From Flavobacterium frigidimaris (GTDB lineage: Bacteria; Bacteroidota; Bacteroidia; Flavobacteriales; Flavobacteriaceae): a stretch of 64,000 nt of DNA. The stretch spans positions 62,001-126,000 of the forward strand of contig FQWG01000010.1 of the NCBI GenBank assembly GCA_900129595.1, given 5' to 3'. The position numbers and the translations under genes were made by a program. Positions within the stretch are counted from its first letter, which is position 1; the number at the start of each line of letters is the position of its first letter. Of the stretch, positions 35,516 to 42,713 are shown one piece after another. The notes under the pieces were generated by a model. It ran no database searches and was not told where the DNA came from. It saw only the letters and a program-made list of their open reading frames with translations.

Positions 35516-36391
35516 ATGAAAGCATACGTATTTCCGGGTCAGGGCGCACAGTTTACAGGAATGGGCAAAGACTTATATGAAACATCGGCTTTAGCCGCAG
35601 CATTATTCGAAAAAGCTAACGAAATTTTAGGTTTTAGAATTACAGATATTATGTTTGAAGGTACTGCCGAAGAACTAAAAGAAACTAAAGTAACTCAACC
35701 TGCTGTTTTTTTACACTCGGTTATTTTAGCCAAAACTTTAGGGGAAGATTTCAAACCAGAAATGGTTGCAGGGCATTCTTTAGGAGAATTTTCAGCATTA
35801 GTAGCCAATGGAACTTTATCTTTTGAAGATGGTCTTAAATTAGTTTCGCAACGTGCTCTTGCTATGCAAAAAGCCTGTGAAATTACTCCGTCTACAATGG
35901 CCGCAGTTTTAGGTTTAGCCGATAATATTGTTGAAGAAGTTTGCGCTTCTATCGATGGGGTTGTGGTTGCAGCAAACTATAACTGCCCGGGGCAATTGGT
36001 AATTTCAGGAGAAACTACAGCAGTAGAAAAAGCTTGTGAAGCAATGAAAGCTGCCGGAGCAAAACGTGCTTTAATCTTACCTGTTGGAGGAGCTTTTCAC
36101 TCGCCAATGATGGAACCTGCAAGAGAAGAATTAGCAGCTGCTATTGAAGCAACTACTTTCTCTGCTCCTATTTGCCCGGTGTACCAAAACGTTACTGCAA
36201 ATGCAGTATCTGATGCAAACGAAATCAAAAAGAATTTAATCATACAATTGACTGCTCCTGTGAAATGGACTCAATCTGTACAGCAAATGATCGCCGATGG
36301 TGCTACTTTGTTTACTGAAGTTGGCCCAGGAAAGGTATTAGCTGGCTTGATCAATAAAATTGACAAAGAAGCGGTTACAGCGAATGCTTAA
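35516..36391 (+). CDS. fabD: Malonyl-CoA:ACP transacylase
   Basis: A 291-residue enzyme that loads malonyl groups onto ACP for fatty acid synthesis. GQGAQFTGMG (residues 8-17), nucleophile Ser88 in GHSLGE (86-91), the FHSPMM His motif (~200-205) and the GxGKVLAGL end are all present. It stands alone here rather than in a fab cluster, as is common in Bacteroidota. It terminates at a strong hairpin convergent with the toxin pseudogene. Confidence 0.97.
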   Translation: MKAYVFPGQGAQFTGMGKDLYETSALAAALFEKANEILGFRITDIMFEGTAEELKETKVTQPAVFLHSVILAKTLGEDFKPEMVAGHSLGEFSALVANGTLSFEDGLKLVSQRALAMQKACEITPSTMAAVLGLADNIVEEVCASIDGVVVAANYNCPGQLVISGETTAVEKACEAMKAAGAKRALILPVGGAFHSPMMEPAREELAAAIEATTFSAPICPVYQNVTANAVSDANEIKKNLIIQLTAPVKWTQSVQQMIADGATLFTEVGPGKVLAGLINKIDKEAVTANA

Positions 36392-36433
36392 TTTTTAGTA
36401 ATCAGTCGCAGTTTCAGTTAAAAATATAACTAT

Positions 36434-36476
36434 AAAAAATCCTCATAACTAAATGTTTATGAGGATTTTTATTTTT
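36434..36476. terminator. Bidirectional terminator after fabD and the toxin pseudogene
   Basis: AAAATCCTCATAA and TTATGAGGATTTT form a 13-bp stem, with A- and T-runs at its sides. The right end abuts the toxin reading frame's stop. Confidence 0.88.
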
Positions 36477-36790
36477 ACAGTTCTTTTGCTTCTGAACTAT
36501 TATTATTTATAATTGCTGTTATTAAATAATTTTGATCTCTTTTTTCAAAAAAGATATACCAAGTTGTTCTCGTATTTAATTTAAAAAATATAATTTGAAC
36601 CTAAGTATTGTAACGATTTTGGTGTTTTCTTATGTGGAAAACTTGAAATATTTGAAATTATAAAATTTACAATTTTGTCTATATAACTCTGAGCCGATTC
36701 CGAAAACCCAAAATACTCTTCCTTAAAAAGAATATAAACTAAATCATCAAAATATTGCAGAACAGCATTTTTGAAAATTACTTTTTCCAA
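36475..36790 (-). pseudogene. RelE/ParE-like toxin gene with a frameshift
   Basis: The first 69 residues (TTG start at 36790) stop at a TAA formed at a T6 run (36583-36588, minus strand). After the stop, the next frame immediately continues with a sensible toxin tail that includes RTTWYIFFEKRDQNYLITA and ends KEL at 36475. Deleting one T restores YIFKLNTRTTWYIFFE. Conserved Arg/Trp and the YIFFE strand are typical of the C-terminal half of RelE/ParE toxins in Bacteroidota. It overlaps the antitoxin by 13 bp. Either a real loss-of-function mutation, a homopolymer sequencing error, or programmed slippage. Confidence 0.75.
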
Positions 36791-36975
36791 GGATAGGCTT
36801 TTATTCTTTTAGACATTTCAGCTTTAAATTCCTCCGGTGTTAATCCTTTTGCAAACTCAGCATCAAAATCAAAAGTCTCCCGATCTATTCCTTTAAATTT
36901 AGGTTTTTGAACTCCATATTCGACAGCAGGCTCTTCAACCTTTCTATTTTTCGGATCTTCTTTTTCATTATTCAC
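36778..36975 (-). CDS. Putative antitoxin of the RelE/ParE-like pair
   Basis: A 65-residue protein starting at GTG (36975), with a charged N-terminal region and a C-terminal amphipathic helix (TPEEFKAEMSKRIKAYPWKK). Its stop overlaps the toxin start by 13 bp on the same strand, the classic antitoxin-first arrangement. The DNA-binding N-terminal domain expected in some antitoxins is not obvious, so repression of its own promoter cannot be claimed. The antitoxin call rests on the neighbouring toxin frame and on similarity to short Flavobacterium antitoxins I recall. Confidence 0.7.
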   Translation of the reverse strand: MNNEKEDPKNRKVEEPAVEYGVQKPKFKGIDRETFDFDAEFAKGLTPEEFKAEMSKRIKAYPWKK

Positions 36976-37026
36976 AATTCCTATATTTTAATCTTACAAA
37001 TTTACACAATAAATTCTAATCAAAAT

Positions 37027-37068
37027 GAAAAAATCCCAAATAATCTAAACTGATTATCAGGGATTTTA
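37027..37068 (-). terminator. Terminator downstream of galE
   Basis: AAAATCCC and GGGATTTT with internal TAATC and GATTA arms form a broken hairpin, followed by Ts on the minus strand. Confidence 0.7.
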
Positions 37069-37135
37069 ATATGCTTTAATTAGGCACACTGCTGTGCATC
37101 TCTACTAAAAAACTGTGACCGTGACTGAAAACTAA

Positions 37136-38149
37136 CTAAGAACGAATCTTTTGCTCCCACTTCCAGGCGCTTGCCATTGCTTCGTTTAAACTTAGTTCTG
37201 CTTTCCAGCCCAGAACATTGTTTGCTTTATCTGTATTTGCATACGCTTCGGTAATATCACCTTCACGACGCGGCATAATTTTATACGGTAATTTTTTATT
37301 GCTTACTTTTTCAAAACTCTGAATCACTTCCAAAACTGAACTTCCTTTTCCGGTTCCCAGATTAAAGGTTTCTACTTTTTGTAAATTCTTTTTATTGAAT
37401 AAACGCTGTAACGCAATAACGTGTGCTTTTGCTAAATCAACAACATGAATATAATCACGAACCGCAGTTCCGTCCGGCGTTGGATAATCATCTCCAAAAA
37501 CAGATAATTCTTTACGTAATCCTGCTCCGGTTTGCGTAATAAAAGGAACTAAATTCTGAGGAACTCCCAATGGTAATTCTCCAATTTCCGTACTTGAATG
37601 CGCTCCAACAGGATTAAAATAACGCAATAAAATCGCGCTGATATTAGTAACTTTAGCGGTATCTGTAATAATTTCTTCTCCAATTTGCTTGGTATTTCCG
37701 TAGGGAGACATTGCTGTCTGCACCGGAGCATCTTCTGTAATTGGCATTTTTTCGGCCTGACCGTAAACCGTACAAGAAGAACTAAAAATAAAACTGGCCT
37801 CTGGTTTTTGCTGTAATTCCTGTAGCAAATAAACCAATGAAGCAATATTGTTTTCATAATACAACAAAGGCTGCTCAACACTTTCACCAACTGCTTTTGA
37901 AGCTGCAAAATGAATTACCCCAGTAACATCATTGTGTTTTTTAAAGAAATCCTGAACTGACGCTTTCTCTCTTAAATCTAGCTTTTCGAATAAAGGCGTT
38001 TTTCCTGTAATGGCTGTAATTCCTTTTAAAACATCTTCTGATGAATTCGAAAGATTATCAATTATCACTACTTCAAAGCCTTCATTTTGCAATTCGACTA
38101 CGGTGTGAGAACCAATAAATCCCAATCCTCCTGTTACTAATACTTTCAT
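37136..38149 (-). CDS. galE: UDP-glucose 4-epimerase
   Basis: A 337-residue extended-SDR enzyme. The NAD-binding VTGGLGFIGSH (about 5-15), SSSCTVYG (catalytic Ser near 123), the YGNTK catalytic Tyr-Lys (about 147-151) and DGTAVRDYIHVVDLA (about 223-237) are in order. It interconverts UDP-glucose and UDP-galactose for envelope polysaccharides. It is third in a probable three-gene unit with a DegT/DnrJ aminotransferase and an NTF2-like protein. This suggests a sugar-nucleotide role, though the middle gene's function is unclear. Confidence 0.95.
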   Translation of the reverse strand: MKVLVTGGLGFIGSHTVVELQNEGFEVVIIDNLSNSSEDVLKGITAITGKTPLFEKLDLREKASVQDFFKKHNDVTGVIHFAASKAVGESVEQPLLYYENNIASLVYLLQELQQKPEASFIFSSSCTVYGQAEKMPITEDAPVQTAMSPYGNTKQIGEEIITDTAKVTNISAILLRYFNPVGAHSSTEIGELPLGVPQNLVPFITQTGAGLRKELSVFGDDYPTPDGTAVRDYIHVVDLAKAHVIALQRLFNKKNLQKVETFNLGTGKGSSVLEVIQSFEKVSNKKLPYKIMPRREGDITEAYANTDKANNVLGWKAELSLNEAMASAWKWEQKIRS

Positions 38150-38165
38150 TTTGTGGTTGTTTTTT

Positions 38166-38606
38166 TTATGTAGTTAATTTGTATGCCTGCCTTGCAATAA
38201 GAATCCAAGTATTCTTTTGTTTTTGCCAAACCAGCATTATTCCTATTTTAATATCCCTGTCAATTCCATCATCTTTGGTATGCGCTGCTAAAATATGTCT
38301 CACTATCGCAACATCATTTTGAATCGATATTGTTTGGTTTTGAAAATCTATAGTGACGAAATCAGATTTTCCACTCACGATTCCGTCTATGAATTCTGCC
38401 TGATTTTGAAAATTACCATTCGAATGAACGTAGGTCAATTTTCCAGAAGTTAATGCTTTTAATTTATTTCCATCAGCATCAATCATTGCCTGACGCAAAA
38501 TCTCAACCTGATTCCCAACGATAACTTCTTCCTTAGCATTCGATTTTTGAGCAAAAACCGAAAACGGAACAAGAATCATCAAAATTAAAACACTAAGACT
38601 TCTCAT
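38166..38606 (-). CDS. Exported NTF2-like (DUF4440) protein
   Basis: A 146-residue protein with a signal peptide (about 1-19, FSVFAQ) and one SnoaL/DUF4440-type NTF2 fold. The pattern ILRQAMIDADGNKLKALTSGKLTYVHSNG and the later IRHILAAHTKDDG and VWQKQKNTWILIARQAYKL strands are typical. These are small binding or enzymatic domains with no assignable substrate. It lies 2 bp after the DegT aminotransferase stop and 16 bp before galE, so it is embedded in that operon. Confidence 0.85.
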   Translation of the reverse strand: MRSLSVLILMILVPFSVFAQKSNAKEEVIVGNQVEILRQAMIDADGNKLKALTSGKLTYVHSNGNFQNQAEFIDGIVSGKSDFVTIDFQNQTISIQNDVAIVRHILAAHTKDDGIDRDIKIGIMLVWQKQKNTWILIARQAYKLTT

Positions 38607-38608
38607 TA

Positions 38609-39742
38609 TTATTTGTTTAAAAATTCTAAAACAGTATCTGTAATGAATTTAATCTGCTCAGCATCTAATTCTGTATGCATGGGCAAAGCAATAACCTCTT
38701 GCACCAATTGATTGGTAACCGGAAACTGCTCTTCTTTATAACGGGAATCAACATAAGCTTTTTGAGAATGCAACGGAATCGGGTAATAAATCGCACAAGG
38801 AATTTGCTTATCCTGCAAATGCTGTAATAAAGCATTTCTGTCCGCATCAATAATTCTCAATACATATTGATGAAAAACGTGATCATTTTCGTTTGCATCA
38901 AATTCCGGCGTAATAATGTGAGCATTACCCGCAAAAGCTGCATTGTATTTTGAAGCCGCCAAACGACGTGCTGCATTATATTTGTTTAATAAAGGTAATT
39001 TTGCATTCAAAACTCCTGCCTGAATACTGTCTAAACGAGAATTTACTCCAACAACATCATGGTGGTAACGCTCGTACATTCCATGATTTACAATTCCACG
39101 TATAATATGCGCTAATTTATCATCGTTAGTAAAAATAGCTCCGCCATCACCATAACAACCCAAGTTTTTAGAAGGGAAGAATGAAGTTGCAGCAACATGA
39201 CCAATTACTCCTACTTTGCTTTTGGTTCCTGATTTTGAAATATAATCGGCTCCAATGGCTTGTGCATTATCTTCGATTACATACAAATTATGTTCGGCAG
39301 CAATTTCCATAATTGCATCCATATTGGCTGCGCGACCAAATAAATGTACCGGAACAATTGCTTTTGTTTTTGGTGTAATTGCTTTTTTTATCGCATCAAT
39401 ATCGATATTCATATTTACCATATCAACATCTACTAAAACCGGAGTCAACTGCAGCAAAGCAATAACCTCAACAGTAGCTGCAAAAGTAAAATCAGCAGTA
39501 ATCACCTCATCGCCCGGTTTTAAATCTAATCCCATCATGGCAATCTGCAAGGCATCTGTTCCGTTTGCACACGGAATCACATGTTTTGCTCCCAAATAAT
39601 CTTCGAGATTTTTTTGAAATTGGTGAACCAAAGGTCCGTTTATATAAGTATTGGTGTCTAAAACCTCCTGAATAGAAGCATCAACGGTAGTTTTTATTTT
39701 CTCGTATTGACTTTTTAGGTCAACCATTTGAATTTTTTTCAT
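38609..39742 (-). CDS. DegT/DnrJ/EryC1/StrS family sugar aminotransferase
   Basis: A 377-residue PLP enzyme that transaminates keto-sugar nucleotides. Motifs are INGPLVHQFQKNLEDYLG, CANGTDALQIA, TFAATVEVI, VEDNAQAIGA and the Schiff-base Lys in SFFPSKNLGCYGDGG (about residue 190). I start at the ATG at 39742; a longer frame extends upstream into non-coding DNA. It is first in the unit with the NTF2-like gene and galE, and divergent from kdtA. Close relatives make amino sugars for O-antigen or similar surface glycans; the exact product is unknown. Confidence 0.93.
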   Translation of the reverse strand: MKKIQMVDLKSQYEKIKTTVDASIQEVLDTNTYINGPLVHQFQKNLEDYLGAKHVIPCANGTDALQIAMMGLDLKPGDEVITADFTFAATVEVIALLQLTPVLVDVDMVNMNIDIDAIKKAITPKTKAIVPVHLFGRAANMDAIMEIAAEHNLYVIEDNAQAIGADYISKSGTKSKVGVIGHVAATSFFPSKNLGCYGDGGAIFTNDDKLAHIIRGIVNHGMYERYHHDVVGVNSRLDSIQAGVLNAKLPLLNKYNAARRLAASKYNAAFAGNAHIITPEFDANENDHVFHQYVLRIIDADRNALLQHLQDKQIPCAIYYPIPLHSQKAYVDSRYKEEQFPVTNQLVQEVIALPMHTELDAEQIKFITDTVLEFLNK

Positions 39743-39878
39743 TTTCAATATATTTTTAAAATTAAAGATCTGCTTTGAAGTCAGAGTCTCTAAAAGGAGG
39801 AACAAAAATAGTTATTTAATACCTTCAAACCAATGAAAATAATCGAAAGAACCGTAATTTAGCCACAAAAACAAACAG

Positions 39879-41108
39879 ATGCTTTTTCTATATAATTTAG
39901 TTATTTCTATTGCGGGGTTTTTTCTGAAAATCGTGGCTCTTTTTAGTCCGAAAATTAAGCTTTTTACAGAAGGACGAAAAAATGTTTTCGCTATTCTCGA
40001 AGAAAAGATAAAACCTTCAGACAAAACGATTTGGTTTCATTCTGCTTCACTGGGTGAATACGAACAAGGTTTACCGGTAATCGAAAAAATCAAGGAAAAA
40101 TATCCCTCCCACAAAATCATTGTTACTTTTTTCTCTCCTTCAGGATACGAAGTGCGTAAAAATAACACAGTTGCCGACACAACTGTATACCTGCCTTTGG
40201 ACACTAAAAGCAATGCGAAGAAATTTTTAAAACTGGTACACCCTGAATTGGCTTTTTTTATTAAATATGAATTTTGGCTGAATTACCTAAAAGAACTGGA
40301 AACAAGCCAAACGCCTACTTATTTGGTTTCCGGAATTTTCAGGGACAATCAGATGTTCTTTAAATGGTACGGTGGCTTTTACAGAAAAGCGCTAAAAGCA
40401 TTCACTTACTTTTTTGTTCAGAACGAAAGCTCTAAAGAAAAAATTGAAGCCATCGGATTTCACAATGTTATTGTTTCGGGAGATACTCGTTTTGACCGCG
40501 TAAATGCCATTCTGGAACGAGACAATACACTTGATTTTATCGAAAGCTTCAAAAACAACGCTCCTGCTATAGTAATAGGCAGCTCATGGCCAAAAGACGA
40601 AGCTTTAATAGCCGAGTACATTAATCAGGCACCTGAAGATGTAAAATTTATTATCGCACCGCACAACATCAAAGCAGAACAGATAGCCAGCCTTAAATCT
40701 CAAATTACAAAATCAACGGTTTTATTCTCAGAAAAAAAAGACCTTGACTTGTCTGATTTTAATGTCTTTATTATAGATACAGTAGGATTGCTGACTAAAA
40801 TTTACAGCTACGGAACTATTGCTTATGTGGGCGGAGGCTTTGGAAATCCCGGAATTCATAACATACTCGAGCCCGCAACATTTGGAATTCCGATTGTGAT
40901 AGGCCCAAATTACTCTAATTTTGCAGAAGCCACTCAACTTGTTTCACTTGGAGGATGTATCGTGATTTCTAATAAAGAGGAATTAAAACAAAACTTAGAT
41001 CGTTTGCTTGCTGATAAAGCTTTTTTAGAAGAAAAAAGCCGAATCTGCAAAACATATATTCAGGACAACAAAGGAGCAACCAATACGATTATGAATATCG
41101 TTTCTTAA
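39879..41108 (+). CDS. waaA: 3-deoxy-D-manno-octulosonic acid (Kdo) transferase
   Basis: A 409-residue GT30 enzyme that attaches Kdo to lipid A. An N-terminal membrane anchor (about 1-22), WFHSASLGEYEQGLPVI (~47-63), the donor-side SSWPKDEALIAEY segment and the GFGNPGIHNILEPATFG region (~308-324) are the family signatures. It acts at the inner-membrane face in lipopolysaccharide core assembly. It is single and divergent from the DegT-galE unit, consistent with an envelope-related neighbourhood. Confidence 0.95.
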   Translation: MLFLYNLVISIAGFFLKIVALFSPKIKLFTEGRKNVFAILEEKIKPSDKTIWFHSASLGEYEQGLPVIEKIKEKYPSHKIIVTFFSPSGYEVRKNNTVADTTVYLPLDTKSNAKKFLKLVHPELAFFIKYEFWLNYLKELETSQTPTYLVSGIFRDNQMFFKWYGGFYRKALKAFTYFFVQNESSKEKIEAIGFHNVIVSGDTRFDRVNAILERDNTLDFIESFKNNAPAIVIGSSWPKDEALIAEYINQAPEDVKFIIAPHNIKAEQIASLKSQITKSTVLFSEKKDLDLSDFNVFIIDTVGLLTKIYSYGTIAYVGGGFGNPGIHNILEPATFGIPIVIGPNYSNFAEATQLVSLGGCIVISNKEELKQNLDRLLADKAFLEEKSRICKTYIQDNKGATNTIMNIVS

Positions 41109-41152
41109 GCGATTTATTCAAACATTACCGCATTATCATCCTTATTCTACAC

Positions 41153-41181
41153 AAAAGAGCTCAAAAAAACTCTTTTTTTGT
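41153..41181 (+). terminator. Terminator after waaA
   Basis: AAAAGAG (41153-41159) and CTCTTTT (41170-41176) with a 10-nt loop and a T-run. The rest of the 349-bp gap to 41457 contains only AT-rich leader and promoter DNA. Confidence 0.65.
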
Positions 41182-41412
41182 TTTTTGCTGCTTACCAAAT
41201 AATGAATAAAAGTTACAACAAATCGCAACCAGAAGAACAAAAGAGCCAATTCTCTTATTGAATATTCATCCAAAAATAATTTATTTAAAAAATACAATAA
41301 TATAACACAACTTTATGATTGTGGCATATTATTTGATAACTAAGATAAACGTGAGCAATTGAAAATATTTTAAAAAAAAAATAAAAAAATATTTTACATA
41401 TTAAAAAATTTA

Positions 41413-41420
41413 TATCTTTG
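41413..41420 (+). promoter_or_regulatory. Putative -7 box of the heptad-repeat lipoprotein gene
   Basis: TATCTTTG matches TAnnTTTG, 37 bp before the ATG. The upstream DNA is very A-rich, which can act as an UP-like element. Confidence 0.5.
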
Positions 41421-41457
41421 CCACGAATTAATAATTAACCTTTTATAATAAAGTAAG

Positions 41458-41670
41458 ATGAAAAAAGTATTTTTAAGTTTAGCTGTTGTTGCTGTTTTAA
41501 CTGTTGTATCTTGTAAAAAAGCTGACGCCGCAGCTACTGAGTCTGTAGATTCTACTGCTGTTGCTGTTGATTCTGCTGCTGCTGTAGTTGATTCTGCTGC
41601 TGCAACTGTTGATTCTGCTGCTGCTAAAGTTGACTCTGCTGCTGCTAAAGTAGAAGAAGTAAAAAAATAA
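41458..41670 (+). CDS. Small heptad-repeat lipoprotein, Lpp-like in design
   Basis: A 70-residue lipoprotein. A signal peptide ends at lipobox Cys19 (TVVSCKK). The mature part has Val at exactly every seventh residue (30, 37, 44, 51, 58, 65), with Ala at the fourth position of each heptad, in units VDSAAAx. The tail is VEEVKK. This gives an alanine-rich coiled coil, like E. coli Braun lipoprotein (Lpp), which also ends in Lys. Oligomeric outer-membrane or periplasmic-spacer function is inference; there is no sequence homology to Lpp. It has its own promoter and terminator, suggesting high expression. The DNA has a 21-bp tandem repeat. Confidence 0.85.
   Translation: MKKVFLSLAVVAVLTVVSCKKADAAATESVDSTAVAVDSAAAVVDSAAATVDSAAAKVDSAAAKVEEVKK
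41563..41655 (+). repeat. In-frame 21-bp tandem repeat of the lipoprotein gene
   Basis: GTTGATTCTGCTGCTGCT units recur every 21 bp and encode the VDSAAAx heptads. Copy number can change by slippage without breaking the frame. Confidence 0.85.
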
Positions 41671-41695
41671 TTAGGACCTAAGTTCTAAAAATTTT

Positions 41696-41723
41696 AAAAC
41701 CATCCTTGAGATGGTTTTTTTTT
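41696..41723 (+). terminator. Terminator after the lipoprotein gene
   Basis: AAAACCATC (41696-41704) and GATGGTTTT (41710-41718) around a 5-nt loop, followed by Ts. Confidence 0.88.
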
Positions 41724-41758
41724 ATGGTTAATTTTCCAATTAACCATTTAACCATAAA
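41721..41758. repeat. Overlapping ATGGTTAA inverted repeats
   Basis: ATGGTTAATT (41724-41733) pairs with AATTAACCAT (41738-41747) around 4 nt, while TTTATGGTTAA (41721-41731) can alternatively pair with TTAACCATAAA (41748-41758). The two structures are mutually exclusive. Confidence 0.7.
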
Positions 41759-41792
41759 AAAAAGCGACCACTTTTGTGATCGCTTTTTTTAT
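41756..41792 (-). terminator. Terminator downstream of the DUF1508 gene
   Basis: AAAGCGA and TCGCTTT with a CAC/GTG inner pair form a hairpin, with a T-run on the minus strand. Confidence 0.75.
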
Positions 41793-41794
41793 TT

Positions 41795-42175
41795 CTAAAT
41801 TTCCTCCCCAACTTCTTCCTCAACAACCTCATCTTCAAAAATCGATTCACTTGACGAGAAGTCCAAAATTTCAGATCTCGCGCCATACGTCACAATCTCC
41901 TTTATTCCCTTTTGCAAAAGCAACTCTGTAGTGTATTTACGGCTTGTTGCGAAATGAACCTCACCTAACATCAATTTAAAGAAATACTTCCCTCCAGAAC
42001 CTTTAAATTTCAAAAACCTGGCCTGATCTATATTCGCCTTAAACTTTTCAATATCCTCCTCACCCTCAAACTTCAGTTCATAACTCAAACTTGTAAATAT
42101 CACTTTACCTTTCCTGGAAGTAAACACGAACTTATACTCATCATTAAATCGTTTACTTATTACAAAAGCACCCAT
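41795..42175 (-). CDS. DUF1508 (YegP-like) protein with acidic tail
   Basis: A 126-residue protein with two YegP-type repeats (about 1-52 and 53-104). Each begins with an F-x-I/F strand and ends in an ELLLQKGIKEIVTYG-like helix. Unlike classical YegP, it ends in an acidic tail rich in Glu (EVVEEEVGEEI). The function of DUF1508 is unknown. It is the last gene before the tRNA region on its strand, and its start is preceded by the tandem 8-bp repeat. Confidence 0.8.
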   Translation of the reverse strand: MGAFVISKRFNDEYKFVFTSRKGKVIFTSLSYELKFEGEEDIEKFKANIDQARFLKFKGSGGKYFFKLMLGEVHFATSRKYTTELLLQKGIKEIVTYGARSEILDFSSSESIFEDEVVEEEVGEEI

Positions 42176-42216
42176 TTATTATTTTATATTTTAGATTGTT
42201 GATTTTAGTTTCTTAG

Positions 42217-42306
42217 TCCCAATAGCCATCGGGATAGATTCTTAGATTCTTAGATTCTTAGATTCTTAGATTCTTAGATTCTTAGATTCTTAGATTCTTA
42301 GATTCT
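42217..42306. repeat. Degenerate TCCCGATA palindrome plus (AGATTCTT)n tandem array
   Basis: TCCCAATAGCCATCGGGA (42217-42234) is a mutated palindrome of the family seen at 32 and 58 kb. It is followed by nearly nine 8-bp AGATTCTT units (42236-42306), upstream of the DUF1508 gene. Confidence 0.88.
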
Positions 42307-42361
42307 ATAAAATAAATTTACTTCTTAAATTTATTTTATGCCATGTGAGTTTACACAATAA

Positions 42362-42389
42362 AAAAAGCCTCTTCAAAAGAAGAGGCTTT
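42362..42389 (-). terminator. Terminator of the tRNA transcript
   Basis: AAAGCCTCTTC and GAAGAGGCTTT (42364-42374, 42379-42389) form a perfect 11-bp stem with a 4-nt loop, T-run on the minus strand. Confidence 0.92.
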
Positions 42390-42391
42390 AG

Positions 42392-42477
42392 TACTCAGAG
42401 CGGGACTTGAACCCGCACGAACATTGCTGTTCACTGGATTTTAAGTCCAGCGTGTCTACCAATTTCACCATCCGAGC
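42392..42477 (-). tRNA. tRNA-Leu (anticodon TAA)
   Basis: 86 nt with a long variable arm, typical of class II tRNA. The acceptor pairs GCTCGGA with TCTGAGT (G-T wobbles), the anticodon stem CTGGA/TCCAG flanks the loop CTTAAAA, and the T arm is GCGGG-TTCAAGT-CCCGC. The CCA end is not encoded. It follows tRNA-Gly by 14 bp on the same strand and is likely cotranscribed. Confidence 0.96.
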
Positions 42478-42491
42478 ATTATGTAGCATTG

Positions 42492-42564
42492 AGCGAAAAA
42501 CGGGGCTCGAACCCGCGACCTCGACCTTGGCAAGGTCGCGCTCTACCAACTGAGCTATTTTCGC
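42492..42564 (-). tRNA. tRNA-Gly (anticodon GCC)
   Basis: 73 nt with acceptor GCGAAAA/TTTTCGC, D arm GCTC/GAGC, anticodon arm CGACC-TTGCCAA-GGTCG and T arm GCGGG-TTCGAGC-CCCGT. It is first of a two-tRNA transcript with tRNA-Leu. Confidence 0.97.
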
Positions 42565-42713
42565 GTTTCAAATTCTTGTAAGAACTACAATACTTCACTT
42601 GTTCTGTATTGCGAGTGCAAATTTAGGACATTTATTCAATTACACAAGCGTTTTTTGAAAAAATATTTCGCTTATTTTATAACTTTCTGATAACCTAAAC
42701 TTTAAATCTGAAA

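Noticed and set aside
41458..41670. Homology to E. coli Lpp
   Set aside because: Only the heptad architecture and terminal lysines are shared; the residues do not support common descent.
42236..42306. A CRISPR array
   Set aside because: The units are 8 bp in direct contact with no spacers, so this is a simple tandem repeat.
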